A DNA stretch of 64,000 bases from assembly GCA_938039675.1 (NCBI GenBank), contig CALHUI010000003.1:310001-374000 (forward strand), given 5' to 3'. The translations under genes and the position numbers were made by a program. A model generated the notes under the pieces. That model was not told the origin of the DNA. It did no database searches and worked only from the letters and a program-made list of their open reading frames with translations. Source of the DNA: an uncultured Cytophagales bacterium. Lineage in GTDB: Bacteria; Bacteroidota; Bacteroidia; Cytophagales; Thermoflexibacteraceae. Below, in pieces: positions 35,899-44,691 of the stretch. Positions within the stretch are counted from its first letter, which is position 1, and each line of letters starts with the position of its first letter.

Positions 35899-36510
35899 TT
35901 AGACTAACAATAAAAAACTCAGAAACAATATCACCCATACCACGTCCAGAAAATGCCAGTAAACAGCAAGCATTCTTGCTTTGACTAACTCATGTTGGCT
36001 GCTGAGTACGATGAGTGCTTGAACGGCATCTTTGCTTATTTTCTTTGCAGCAAGTGCTTGTACCATCGTATAAATCAGTCCACCTATGAGGTGAAGAACA
36101 TGCAGCCCGGGCAGCAAATACAGATATGCTCCGGTAGCTTTGCCTGTAAGGTAAACCCCGCTATTTGAAAGCTCTATCCAGCCGGTTATTTGCGAAACAG
36201 TAAAAATGATACCTGTAAGCAGTAAACCATTAGCAGCATGGCTCAATTCTGTGGGGCGGTCATGTTTGAAATGTTGAAGGTATTGATGTGCAAAATAGCT
36301 GCTCATCAGCAAAACAGCCGTACTGAAAACAAACGATTTTGGCAGCGGTATAGCTACTTGTTGTTGTAAGGCAGTGCTAATGAACAACAGCGAAAGGAAA
36401 AAGAAAATCAACGAACTGCCAATCACACCTGTGTACATCAGCATCAGGTGCGGATGGATTTTTTCCAAACGCTCAATTAAGGACGGCGAGTCTTTTTCAA
36501 CAGTTTTCAT
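35899..36510 (-). CDS. haem-copper oxidase subunit III
   Basis: 203 residues with five membrane helices. The family ending is clear: LLPGLHVLHLIGGLIYTMVQ and later YWHFLDVVWVILFLSFLLLV, with the His and Glu residues of subunit III (QHELVKARMLAVYWHF). It belongs to the inner-membrane cytochrome oxidase that passes electrons to oxygen. No subunit I, II or IV gene, nor assembly factor, is in the window, so this is an isolated, perhaps extra, subunit III gene. Confidence 0.9.
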   Translation of the reverse strand: MKTVEKDSPSLIERLEKIHPHLMLMYTGVIGSSLIFFFLSLLFISTALQQQVAIPLPKSFVFSTAVLLMSSYFAHQYLQHFKHDRPTELSHAANGLLLTGIIFTVSQITGWIELSNSGVYLTGKATGAYLYLLPGLHVLHLIGGLIYTMVQALAAKKISKDAVQALIVLSSQHELVKARMLAVYWHFLDVVWVILFLSFLLLV

Positions 36511-36785
36511 ACTATTAAAACCTTGAATCAGTCCGCAAAGTTTTACGGATTTATCAGCCTTTCCACTGATGGGTAATTATTTTTTTCGGGCAATAGTTGT
36601 TATAATTGTTTGGGGGTTTGCTCATTCTGTAATCGTAAGTAATATTGCTGATACAAAAGGGAATCAGGTGCATTTACCGTAAATAATTTTCTATATGAAA
36701 TCAATTTTTATTAATTTGCATTTGAATTGCAAACGTTGCACGCGTAACCCGAAAATTGTTTTCCCATTTTTTTACATCACTTAAT

Positions 36786-37370
36786 ATGGCAACTTGGTTT
36801 CAGTGTAAAATCCAATATGCAAAGTTTTTAGAGAACGAAAAGGTGAAGATGGTTTCCGAAATCTATTTGGTAGATGCCGTATCATTTACCGATGCGGAAG
36901 CACGGCTATATAGGAGTCTTGGCAGCACCATCCCCGATTTTTTGATTCAAAGCGTTTCTAAAACAGGCTTTAAAGAAATTTTTAACTACGAAGACTGTGA
37001 AACATGGTACAAGTGTAAAGTTGCTTACCATGATGTGGACGAGTCAAGCGGCAAAGAAAAGCGTTTTACTTCTTTGATGCTTGTATCGGCACAAAACTGC
37101 CGTCAGGCGATTGAACGTATAGATGAACAGTTGAAATCATGGATTATTCGGTATGATATAACCGATGTAAATCTCAGCCCGATTATAGAGGTGATACCGT
37201 ATGTTTCAGAAGAAGAGGAGATGATTAACTCCGGCAGGCTGAAACGCGTACAAGCCCCTGAAATAGATGATACTTTTGCCGTAGAAGAAGAAATTATTGA
37301 AGAGTTTGACGTGGAGGACGAGCCGCTGAATGACAAACAGCCCGGTGAGGCTTCTTCAGCAATTGTGTAA
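36786..37370 (+). CDS. DUF4494-family protein
   Basis: The ATG at 36786 (MATWFQCKIQYAKF) is chosen; 194 residues. The DUF4494 core is plain: VSEIYLVDAVSFTDAEARLYRSLG, then FNYEDCETWYKCKVAYHDVDE and FTSLMLVSAQNCRQAIERIDEQLKSW. The C-terminal 45 residues are very acidic and look disordered. The family is widespread in Bacteroidota and uncharacterised. It appears cytoplasmic. The upstream 275 bases hold no gene. Confidence 0.85.
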   Translation: MATWFQCKIQYAKFLENEKVKMVSEIYLVDAVSFTDAEARLYRSLGSTIPDFLIQSVSKTGFKEIFNYEDCETWYKCKVAYHDVDESSGKEKRFTSLMLVSAQNCRQAIERIDEQLKSWIIRYDITDVNLSPIIEVIPYVSEEEEMINSGRLKRVQAPEIDDTFAVEEEIIEEFDVEDEPLNDKQPGEASSAIV

Positions 37371-37442
37371 GCTATCTGTTATTTTATATTAGTTATGTAA
37401 TAAATTTCGATAATCTGCAGACTTCCTTTTGTTAATATAGTA

Positions 37443-37450
37443 TACTTTTG
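37443..37450 (+). promoter_or_regulatory. candidate -7 promoter box of the globin gene
   Basis: TACTTTTG fits TAnnTTTG. It ends 14 bases before the first ATG (37465) and 29 before ATG 37480, so the later codon is as plausible a start as the first. Confidence 0.4.
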
Positions 37451-37464
37451 CATATCTAACTAAA

Positions 37465-37899
37465 ATGATTAACATGCAAATGGCAAGTGCAAAAAGCATC
37501 CAAATTGTAAAAGATACATGGGCGGATTTGATTGGGCATGGCCCTGAAATCGGGGAGCGGTTCTATAAGCAATTGTTTCAGTTGCATCCAGAATATAGAA
37601 ACTTGTTCAAAGATGACAACAAAGACCAGCACAAGAAATTAGCTTTTGCCATCACGCTGGTAGTTACCAAGTTGAACAAATTAGACCAAATCGGTGAAGA
37701 AGTAAGGTCGTTGGCAGCCCGCCATGTAAAATACGGTGTCAAGCCTGAATATTTCCAGCCTTTTGTTAAACTTTTAGTAGAAACGATTGCCAGTGTACGC
37801 CATGAGCATTGGAAACCCGAATATTCTGCTGCTTGGTATGAAGTAATGAAAGTTGTTGGTGATGCCATTGCGGACAATATATCCGCTCAAAAAAAATAA
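37465..37899 (+). CDS. single-domain bacterial globin
   Basis: 144 residues from the first ATG; ATGs at 37474 and 37480 (MASAKSIQIVKDTW) are also possible and fit the family start well. The globin fold is full length: FYKQLFQLHPEYRNLFK for helices B to E, the proximal His in ARHVKYGVKPEYF, and WKPEYSAAWYEVM for helix H. Single-domain globins of the Vitreoscilla type bind oxygen or detoxify nitric oxide. There is no fused reductase domain. It is cytoplasmic and appears monocistronic. Confidence 0.92.
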   Translation: MINMQMASAKSIQIVKDTWADLIGHGPEIGERFYKQLFQLHPEYRNLFKDDNKDQHKKLAFAITLVVTKLNKLDQIGEEVRSLAARHVKYGVKPEYFQPFVKLLVETIASVRHEHWKPEYSAAWYEVMKVVGDAIADNISAQKK

Positions 37900-37956
37900 C
37901 TGCTATCCGTTTCACAAAATCATCTCATAAGGCGTCCTTATTAGGACAAGGTTTTT

Positions 37957-38508
37957 CTACCGAAGTACATTCACCAATCGGAAATAGTCAATCATAATTT
38001 TGCGAAAAGGTTCGCGCTCACGTTCTCTTGCAAGAAACGGCACTTTGCAAGAATCTGTTTGTAACCATAACTTATGTTCCTCCTGTATGCTATGGTAGAT
38101 TTGGGCGGCAAACTTGTAATGTGTGCGTCGGTCGCCATTGGGGAATATATATTTACCGCTTATTTGCCGAACGGTATCTTGCCAGATAAAGTACAGCGTA
38201 TCCGCAGCATTAGCCAACCACTCATTGCGCTCTAAAATAACCGAAGCCTCATCTTGTGCCCACATGTAAACAATGGCAGGATACAACAGTGGAATAGTTT
38301 TATCTCTTACTCTGTCCCGCATCCGATAAATAGTAGCCTTGGCTGCATTGTTTTCCTGCCGTTCATAATAAATCTGCCTGACATTTTTGAAAAACATCAC
38401 CGAGCTTGCCGATATCGCAAAGTGCACTTCTTCGGTATTGACTTTGGTTTTTCTGTCAGGGTTACAGGCAAGCAGCCCCATACAGCACATGAAAAGCAAT
38501 TTTTTCAT
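37957..38508 (-). CDS. hypothetical lipoprotein, 183 aa
   Basis: A lipoprotein signal (MKKLLFMCCMGLLAC) is followed by a helical, basic protein with many Arg, Tyr and Trp residues, including TIYRMRDRVRDKTIPLLYPAIVYMW and LAREREREPFRKIMIDYFR. No family or catalytic motif recognised. It is convergent with the globin gene and has no partner on its strand. Confidence 0.6.
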   Translation of the reverse strand: MKKLLFMCCMGLLACNPDRKTKVNTEEVHFAISASSVMFFKNVRQIYYERQENNAAKATIYRMRDRVRDKTIPLLYPAIVYMWAQDEASVILERNEWLANAADTLYFIWQDTVRQISGKYIFPNGDRRTHYKFAAQIYHSIQEEHKLWLQTDSCKVPFLAREREREPFRKIMIDYFRLVNVLR

Positions 38509-38590
38509 ACTGTCATAAACCCGGCAGCAATGGAAATGTTCACGGGTAGTAGTGTATTTTTGAATCTATCATAGACCTAAAAAACAAAAA

Positions 38591-38753
38591 ATATTTTACA
38601 TACTTTGTTGCAGTCTTGTCATAGCTGCCTGCGCACCCGATAATCAAGAGAAGCAGCCCCTGAATAGCACGCAAACCCTTGCCGATACAAGCCCTGATGA
38701 GCGATACAGTTGACGAAAATGTTTTGCTTGAATTACTGAAAAAAGTTATTTAG
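38591..38753 (+). pseudogene. possible small lipoprotein remnant
   Basis: From 38591 the frame reads IFYILCCSLVIAAC-APDNQEKQPLNSTQT, a clear lipoprotein signal and lipobox, but it has no start codon (AAACAAAAAATA where ATGAAAAAA would be expected) and ends at TGA 38711-38713. A neighbouring frame continues MSDTVDENVLLELLKKVI to a stop at 38751-38753. One start loss and one frameshift explain both. The evidence is short, so this is a tentative call. Confidence 0.4.
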
Positions 38754-38782
38754 TCCTGACGGGTCTTCAAGGCCCGTCAGGA
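38754..38782. repeat. palindromic element, copy B (CCTGACGRG family)
   Basis: TCCTGACGGGTC (38754-38765) pairs with GGCCCGTCAGGA (38771-38782) over 12 bp with one G-T wobble and the loop TTCAA. It lacks a T tract and shares its core with the hairpin at 15187-15219. It sits between the lipoprotein remnant and the end of the esterase gene. Confidence 0.5.
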
Positions 38783-38796
38783 TTGTGTATATGAAA

Positions 38797-40527
38797 CTAA
38801 TACCGCCAACTGCGCAAATCAGCTCCGGCGGGGGCTGTTTTCATCATTCTGTCCATCATTTTTTGGACGTACATGGTGTTGTAGCGCAAGCGGGTAATGT
38901 AATTGGGCAGGTTCGGGTCGCCATTCCAGCAGTGTTCGGCGCGGTCGCCGTATTTCACCTCACCGTTGTAATAGGGGTTTTTGGTCTGTTCCAGAAATTC
39001 CTCCATCAAATAGACGGCATTGTTGAGATAAAAATTGTCCATATCGCCGCAATAGATGTGGATTTTTCCTTCCAATTTAGGGCCAAGTTTAGCCCAGTCG
39101 CGTTGCAGGATATAACGCAGGTCGTAGTTTTCGCGCCAGTATTGGGCTACTTTGGGATTAATTTCACCTGTTTTTTTGTCAAAAATGCGCTGTGGGTAGC
39201 CATCGGGTCCTTGTGGCGAATAAACCGCTTCCCAAATATCCCACTGTTGCCCCGAACGGCTTTTGGTGCCTAATACCAACTCGCGGTGGTTCATCTGCTC
39301 TATGGTCGTACTGATTTGTCCCAGATAATCGCGGTGGCCGGGGCGTGCCAATTTTTTAAACGGAGCATCGTAGTAGTAGGCGTTTTTGTCTTCGTACAAA
39401 TTGATGAGCGTATAGGCGCGAAAATCAATCGGGTCGGGGCAGGCAGCAAAGCAGCCGTTGAACTCGTCGGGGTAGAAAATCTGTGCGGCCAATGCTTCCC
39501 AGCCGCCTGTGCTGCCGCCGTACGTAAACCGCGCCCAGCCTTGCCCAATACCACGAAATCGCTTTTCAATTTCGGGAATCAGCTCATACATAATTGCATC
39601 GCCGTAGGGGCCAATGTTGGCAGAATTAACCGCGTAGCTGTCGTCGTAGTAAGGGTTGGCATGCTGAATTTCCACAATCAGGAAGCGCGGAAAATTCGGG
39701 CTTGTCCATTTTTTGTAAAAATTATAGGCTTCTTCTTGCATAATTTTATTATAGCCCGAAATTTTGAAACGTTCGCTGTAATCGGGCTTTAGGTCAGGGT
39801 CGGGAGGGGAGGTGCGAAAGCCGCCAAAGTCGGCAGGGAAGTGCCCATGGAAAATACAGAGTGGGTAGCGCGCTTCGGGGTGCTGCTCAAAGCCGTCGGG
39901 TACGAGCACGTGCGCACCTAAGTACATGTCGCGCCCCCAAAACTTAGACAACCGCTCGCTGCGGATTTTGATGTGTTTGACAAATTCGGTGTCTTTGGGT
40001 TCTTCAATTGGCGGAATAATTTTGTCCAATTTGATGGAAAAATTGGCAGTCTTTGGGTCAAAATTGATTTTTTGCGGTATGCTGTAAATATTGCCCGGCT
40101 CTTGATTCCATTGCTGCCCTGCGCCTCTGTCCATCGGTACTTTGATGGTATGCCCTGTTGCTAATTGGCAGGTGGCGTACACATGGAGCAGTGCCTGTAC
40201 GTAGTATTCGCCCTTAGGGACTTTTGCAAGGCTTTCAATCGGATAGCCGAATACGTTGCTGTCAAAAACAATCGGTTGTCCGGGCTTCCAGTTTTCCACA
40301 TCAACACCAAAAATGAGTTGCGTTTGGTGTCCGTCTGTTATCGAAAAGCGGGGCTCGGGTGTGGCTTTGGTAGAAAGCATCAATAGCAGGCGGCCGTCAA
40401 AATAGGGTTTGCCTTCCGCCGCGGGGCTGTTGAGTTGTTCTTTGGAAAAAGTAACAATAAATCGCTGTGCGTGCACTTGCCACGTACAAAGGCAGCACAA
40501 AAGGACAAGAAGCAGGTTTCTCTCCAT
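38797..40527 (-). CDS. exported esterase-D/enterochelin-esterase-like alpha/beta hydrolase
   Basis: 576 residues with a signal peptide ending QVHAQ. An N-terminal beta-sandwich domain of about 170 residues precedes the catalytic alpha/beta domain. The nucleophile elbow is FTYGGSTGGWEALAA near residue 340; FPRFLIVEIQHANPYYDDSYAVNSANIGPYGDAI precedes it, and a C-terminal His in GDRAEHCWNGDPNLP is a candidate catalytic base. It probably cleaves an ester in the periplasm or outside the cell, for example on plant polysaccharide or a siderophore; the substrate is not determined. It reads toward the palindrome at 38754-38782. Confidence 0.82.
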   Translation of the reverse strand: MERNLLLVLLCCLCTWQVHAQRFIVTFSKEQLNSPAAEGKPYFDGRLLLMLSTKATPEPRFSITDGHQTQLIFGVDVENWKPGQPIVFDSNVFGYPIESLAKVPKGEYYVQALLHVYATCQLATGHTIKVPMDRGAGQQWNQEPGNIYSIPQKINFDPKTANFSIKLDKIIPPIEEPKDTEFVKHIKIRSERLSKFWGRDMYLGAHVLVPDGFEQHPEARYPLCIFHGHFPADFGGFRTSPPDPDLKPDYSERFKISGYNKIMQEEAYNFYKKWTSPNFPRFLIVEIQHANPYYDDSYAVNSANIGPYGDAIMYELIPEIEKRFRGIGQGWARFTYGGSTGGWEALAAQIFYPDEFNGCFAACPDPIDFRAYTLINLYEDKNAYYYDAPFKKLARPGHRDYLGQISTTIEQMNHRELVLGTKSRSGQQWDIWEAVYSPQGPDGYPQRIFDKKTGEINPKVAQYWRENYDLRYILQRDWAKLGPKLEGKIHIYCGDMDNFYLNNAVYLMEEFLEQTKNPYYNGEVKYGDRAEHCWNGDPNLPNYITRLRYNTMYVQKMMDRMMKTAPAGADLRSWRY

Positions 40528-40581
40528 ATGATTGTCAGGTTTAGCGCCTTCAATCTAAGAAAAACCTGCAAAAAAATATTT

Positions 40582-41218
40582 TTACAAAGGCATCAAAATT
40601 GCATGCGCAGGTGCGCCGTCAGCGCCTTGTATCTTCAGCGGTAGGCAGCAAAGCATATAATCGCTTGCCTCAACTTGCGACAAATCCAGCCCTTCCAGAA
40701 TGACAATTTCTTGGCACAAAATGATGCGGTGTGTTTCAAAACTGTCCTCATAGCGTTGGATGGAGAGGTAGTCAATGCCCAACAATTGAATATCGTTGGC
40801 AACTGCCCACTCGGCGGCATCCGGCGCTCAGGGCGCAAAAATCGGGATAGAAAGAGCTGTTTTGTGTGTGCCAGAGAGCGGAGTTGTCGGTTTTGAACAG
40901 TAAACGGGGGTGCAGCGTAAGTATTTGCTTTGCCTGTTGCAGCATTTGGGCGGTAATGACGCGATGTCCGCGAAAGTCTGACACAGAGCAGGGACCTACC
41001 ATGCGCGACAGTTCCAAATCGGCTGCATGGCGTGTTTTATCAACAAAATGCAGCGGCGCATCTACATGTGTACCGATATGCGCATTGGTGTGGATAATGG
41101 TTACATTGGCCTCATCGCCTGCGGCAATGCGCGCGGCATGAGAAGTGGAAAATCCTATGCCGCCCGGCCATGCTACCAATTGGGAGTGGAGCGTAACGGA
41201 GATATCGATGATTTGCAT
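40582..41218 (-). pseudogene. cyclase-family (kynurenine formamidase-like) protein with one frameshift
   Basis: The frame from the ATG at 41218 (MQIIDISVTLHSQLVAWPG) shows the metal motif HIGTHVDAPLHF and continues to FYPDFCALS, then loses similarity. A second frame takes over at once with PDAAEWAVANDIQLLGIDYLSIQRYED to a stop at 40582. One extra base in AGCGCCGG at about 40822-40826 explains the break; without it the protein would be about 211 residues, the normal family length. These metal hydrolases open ring amides such as N-formylkynurenine. With only one lesion, a sequencing error is as likely as a real mutation. No other kynurenine-pathway gene is near. Confidence 0.78.
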
Positions 41219-41251
41219 ATGTAATTAACCGAATAAATGCAGAATAAAACA

Positions 41252-41287
41252 AAAGACCACCTCAGCTTATATGCTGAAGTGGTCTTT
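41252..41287 (-). terminator. terminator of the tRNA operon
   Basis: On the minus strand AAAGACCACTTCAGC pairs with GCTGAGGTGGTCTTT with one mismatch and a 6-base loop, followed by TGTTTTATT. It lies just after the last tRNA gene. Confidence 0.8.
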
Positions 41288-41297
41288 GCCAACTTAA

Positions 41298-41371
41298 TGA
41301 CCCCAGCAGGAGTCGAACCTGCAACCTACTGCTTAGAAGGCAGTTGCTCTATCCGGTTGAGCTATGAGGTC
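41298..41371 (-). tRNA. tRNA-Arg (TCT)
   Basis: Cloverleaf on the minus strand: acceptor GACCTCA/TGGGGTC, D-loop AACCGGATA, anticodon stem ACTGC/GCAGT with loop CTTCTAA (anticodon TCT), T-loop GTTCGACTCC, discriminator A. Third and last in the tRNA operon. Confidence 0.94.
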
Positions 41372-41377
41372 TCAAAG

Positions 41378-41452
41378 TCGGGGTGGCAAGATTCGAACTT
41401 GCGACCTCCACATCCCAAATGTGGCGCGATAACCGGGCTACGCTACACCCCG
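41378..41452 (-). tRNA. tRNA-Pro (TGG)
   Basis: Cloverleaf on the minus strand: acceptor CGGGGTG/CACCCCG, anticodon stem CCACA/TGTGG with loop TTTGGGA (anticodon TGG), T-loop GTTCGAATCT, discriminator A. With the CGG copy at 25472 it is the second proline tRNA in the window. Confidence 0.95.
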
Positions 41453-41472
41453 AACACTGAAACTAAAAACGG

Positions 41473-41557
41473 CGGAGAGTGGGGGATTCGAACCCCCGGA
41501 CCAGTTACCCGGTCACGGTTTAGCAAACCGCTCCTTTAACCACTCAGGCAACTCTCC
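41473..41557 (-). tRNA. tRNA-Ser (GCT)
   Basis: Class II tRNA on the minus strand: acceptor GGAGAGT/ACTCTCC, anticodon stem GCGGT/ACCGT with loop TTGCTAA (anticodon GCT), a long variable arm (GACCGGGTAACTGGTC), T-loop GTTCGAATCC and discriminator G. It is first in the Ser-Pro-Arg tRNA cluster. Confidence 0.95.
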
Positions 41558-41647
41558 TTTTTGTTTTTGCGTTTCAAAAAATGTGGCACAAAGTTAATGC
41601 AGCACTTCTTAGTTGCAATACTTGTATCAAAAAAAGTTGGAAGTTTT

Positions 41648-43393
41648 TTATACTACTCTGATATGCAGTTCTTTTAACTGCTCATCGGTAATAGGGGATG
41701 GTGAATCTATCATCATATCGCGGCCGGAGTTGTTTTTTGGGAAAGCGATAAAATCGCGAATGGATTCCGCTCCGCCGAAGAGTGAGCATAAACGGTCGAA
41801 ACCGAAGGCAATACCGCCATGCGGAGGAGCACCATACTCGAAGGCTTCCATCAAAAATCCGAACTGCGCGCGTGCCTGCTCGTCGGTGAAGCCCAGCAAA
41901 CGGAACATTTTCGCCTGTAATTCACGGTCAAAGATACGGATGGATCCGCCGCCGACTTCTACGCCGTTAATAACCATGTCGTAGGCATTGGCGCGCACTT
42001 GGCCGGGGCTGCTGTCCAGTAGGGCGATGTCTTCGGGTTTGGGTGAGGTGAACGGATGGTGCATGGCAAACCAACGCTGTTCTTCTTCGCTCCATTCTAC
42101 CAGCGGGAAGTCCAGCACCCAGAGCGGTTCGTAAACGTCTTTGTTGCGCAAGCCAAGGCGGTTGCCCATTTCAAGGCGCAGTTCGTTGAGCTGCTTGCGG
42201 GTGGCGCTTGCTTCGCCTGAAAGCACCAGCATCAAATCGCCGGGTTTGGCGTTCATTTTTACCGCCCACTGCATCAAATCGTCCTGCGTGAAGAATTTAT
42301 CTACCGAAGACTTGAACGTGCCGTCGGCTTTGTATTGTACATACACCAAGCCCTTTGCTCCGATTTGCGGGCGTTTCACAAAGTCGGTGAGTTCGTCCAA
42401 CTGCTTGCGGGTAAACTCGGCGCAACCCTCGGCGCAAATACCTACTACAAGCTGTGCGCTGTCAAATACCTGAAAACCTTTGCCTTGGGCTATGTCGTTC
42501 AGTTCGGTAAACTGCATTCCAAAGCGCAAATCGGGCTTATCCGAACCGTAGAGGCGCACGGCATCGGCATAGCTCATGTGGCGGAAGTTACTCAACTCAA
42601 TGCCTTTCAGGGTTTTGAAAAGGTATTTTACAAGTCCTTCAAAGGTATCGAGGATGTCCTCCTGCGTAACGAACGACATTTCGCAGTCAATTTGCGTAAA
42701 CTCGGGCTGGCGGTCGGCGCGGAGGTCTTCATCGCGGAAGCACTTTACAATTTGGAAGTAGCGGTCAAAACCTGCCACCATCAAAATTTGCTTGAAGGTT
42801 TGCGGCGACTGCGGCAAGGCGTAAAACTCACCCGGATTGAGTCGGCTCGGCACTACGAAATCGCGTGCGCCCTCGGGTGTGGACTTAATCAGCACGGGGG
42901 TTTCCACTTCCAAGAAGCCCATGCTGTCCATGTAGTCGCGGGTGGCTTTTGCCATGCGGTGGCGCAGTTCCAAGTTTTGGCGCACCACGTTGCGGCGCAA
43001 ATCCAAATAGCGGTATTTCATGCGCAAATCGTCGCCGCCGTCGGTTTCGTCTTCAATGAGGAAGGGCGGCACTTTTGCCGAGTTGAGAACGGTCAGCTCG
43101 CGCAAGCGTATTTCAATGTCGCCCGTCGGGATTTTATTGTTTTTGGAAACGCGCTCAATTACTTCGCCCACTGCTTGCACGACAAACTCGCGCCCCAATC
43201 CGCGGGCTGCCTGCACCAACTCAGGCGCGGCGGAGGCTTCTTCTATTAATAATTGCGTGATTCCGTAGCGGTCGCGGAGGTCAATCCAAATCAGTCCGCC
43301 TTTGTCGCGGACGCGCTGCACCCAGCCACAGAGTGTAACCTGCTGCCCCACATGCGACAGGCGCAGTTCACCACAAGTGTGCGTTCTTAGCAT
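41648..43393 (-). CDS. aspS: aspartyl-tRNA synthetase
   Basis: 581 residues, the normal bacterial length. An N-terminal OB-fold anticodon-binding domain ([24 protein letters not shown]) is followed by the class II core: motif 2 in [33 protein letters not shown], the GAD insertion domain, and motif 3 in [40 protein letters not shown] is also typical. It charges tRNA-Asp, and without an identifiable GatCAB context its discrimination against tRNA-Asn cannot be told. The tRNA operon lies 90 bases downstream on the same strand and may receive its read-through. Confidence 0.97.
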   Translation of the reverse strand: MLRTHTCGELRLSHVGQQVTLCGWVQRVRDKGGLIWIDLRDRYGITQLLIEEASAAPELVQAARGLGREFVVQAVGEVIERVSKNNKIPTGDIEIRLRELTVLNSAKVPPFLIEDETDGGDDLRMKYRYLDLRRNVVRQNLELRHRMAKATRDYMDSMGFLEVETPVLIKSTPEGARDFVVPSRLNPGEFYALPQSPQTFKQILMVAGFDRYFQIVKCFRDEDLRADRQPEFTQIDCEMSFVTQEDILDTFEGLVKYLFKTLKGIELSNFRHMSYADAVRLYGSDKPDLRFGMQFTELNDIAQGKGFQVFDSAQLVVGICAEGCAEFTRKQLDELTDFVKRPQIGAKGLVYVQYKADGTFKSSVDKFFTQDDLMQWAVKMNAKPGDLMLVLSGEASATRKQLNELRLEMGNRLGLRNKDVYEPLWVLDFPLVEWSEEEQRWFAMHHPFTSPKPEDIALLDSSPGQVRANAYDMVINGVEVGGGSIRIFDRELQAKMFRLLGFTDEQARAQFGFLMEAFEYGAPPHGGIAFGFDRLCSLFGGAESIRDFIAFPKNNSGRDMMIDSPSPITDEQLKELHIRVV

Positions 43394-43493
43394 AATCTGT
43401 TTGTATTCAAAAAGTTTGGGGCGAAGTTAGGGGATTTTTTTGGCTGAATGAATAACACGCACTAACTTGCCCGAACATCTTACATCAAAACTT

Positions 43494-44605
43494 ATGGAAA
43501 AGGCGAATGCTGCAAAAAAGTACCTGCTCGTTTGCATGGTTGGGATAGCCTGCATTGCCCAACTCAGCGCACAGGACAGTGCAAGGGTTCAAAAAGATAA
43601 ACACCTGAAAATCAGCGGCTATGCAGAAATTTATTACGTTTATGATTTCGCCCACCCTGCCGACCACAACCGCCCTGATTTTTTGCATGCCTTCAATCGG
43701 CACAACGAAGTGAATTTAAATATTGGTTTTGTTCAGGTGGAATATGAAAACAATCGCATCAGAGGGAAATTTGCACTCATGGCAGGCACTTACGCCAATG
43801 CTAATTTGGCAGCCGAACCGGGCGTGCTGAAAAATATATTTGAGGCGAATGCAGGCGTAAAACTTGCTGCCCAAAAAATTTATGGGTAGATGCGGGCGTT
43901 TTTGCTTCGCATTTGGGTTTTGAGGGGGCTGTCGGTGCTGATTGCTGGACGATGACGCGCAGTTTGGTAGCAGAAGGCGCGCCTTACTACCTTTCGGGTG
44001 CAAAAATTACTTACACATCCGACAACGGGCAGTGGCTACTCGGCGGCTTGGTACTGAACGGCTGGCAGCGGATACAACGCGTTCCGGGCAATCAAACGCC
44101 TGCCTTTGGTCATCAGATTAACTACATGCCCAACGAAAAAATCACTATTGGCAGCAGTTCGTTCATTGGCAGCGACACACCCGACAGTGCGCGGTTGATG
44201 CGCTACTTCCACAGCCTCTATGGGCAATTTCAACTCACGCCCGCGCTGGGGCTGATTGTAGGTTTGGACATCGGCGCACAGCAGCAACGCCCAAGCAGCA
44301 GACAAATGCACGTTTGGTATTCGCCCATTGCCATTGTGCGCCTGAAACCCGTCGCTTCCGATTGGTCGGTGGCAGCCCGTGCAGAATACTACGCCGACCC
44401 TAACGAAGTTATCGTCGGCAGCCCGAACGGCTTTCAGACTTTCGGCTATTCGGTCAATATAGACCGCCGACTGGGCAATAACTTGCTTTGGCGCACCGAA
44501 TTGCGTACCTTCCAAAGCCGCCGCGATGCCATCTTCACCGACCGCGACAACCGACCCGCTACGGGCAATTGGTTTATCGGTTCTTCGCTGGCACTGTCGT
44601 TCTAA
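43494..44605 (+). pseudogene. outer-membrane beta-barrel porin (BBP2-type) with one frameshift
   Basis: From the ATG at 43494 a signal peptide ending LSAQ and the barrel start LKISGYAEIYYVYDFAHPADHNRPDFLHAFNRHNEVNLNIGFVQ are intact. The frame stops at 43889, but from 43877 the adjacent frame continues without loss: NLWVDAGVFASHLGFEGAVGADCWTMTRS, through to the barrel end FIGSSLALSF at 44605. One missing A in the run of six at 43873-43878 explains the break; the repaired protein would be 371 residues. Because it is one base in a homopolymer, an assembly error is quite possible. The porin would admit small solutes. Confidence 0.78.
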
Positions 44606-44691
44606 GGCAGGATATACCAATGTAAGGAAAATAAAATGACTCTTCAGAGTACAGATTTGCGATTTTGGTTGCTCAACCGCTTGCTACAGTA

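Noticed and set aside
40815-40835. Programmed frameshift in the cyclase gene
   Set aside because: No slippery run exists at the joint AGCGCCGG.
43871-43880. Programmed -1 ribosomal frameshift in the porin gene
   Set aside because: The frame-0 codons CAA AAA ATT do not form an X-XXY-YYZ heptamer, and no downstream stimulator structure is evident; sequencing error or mutation is simpler.
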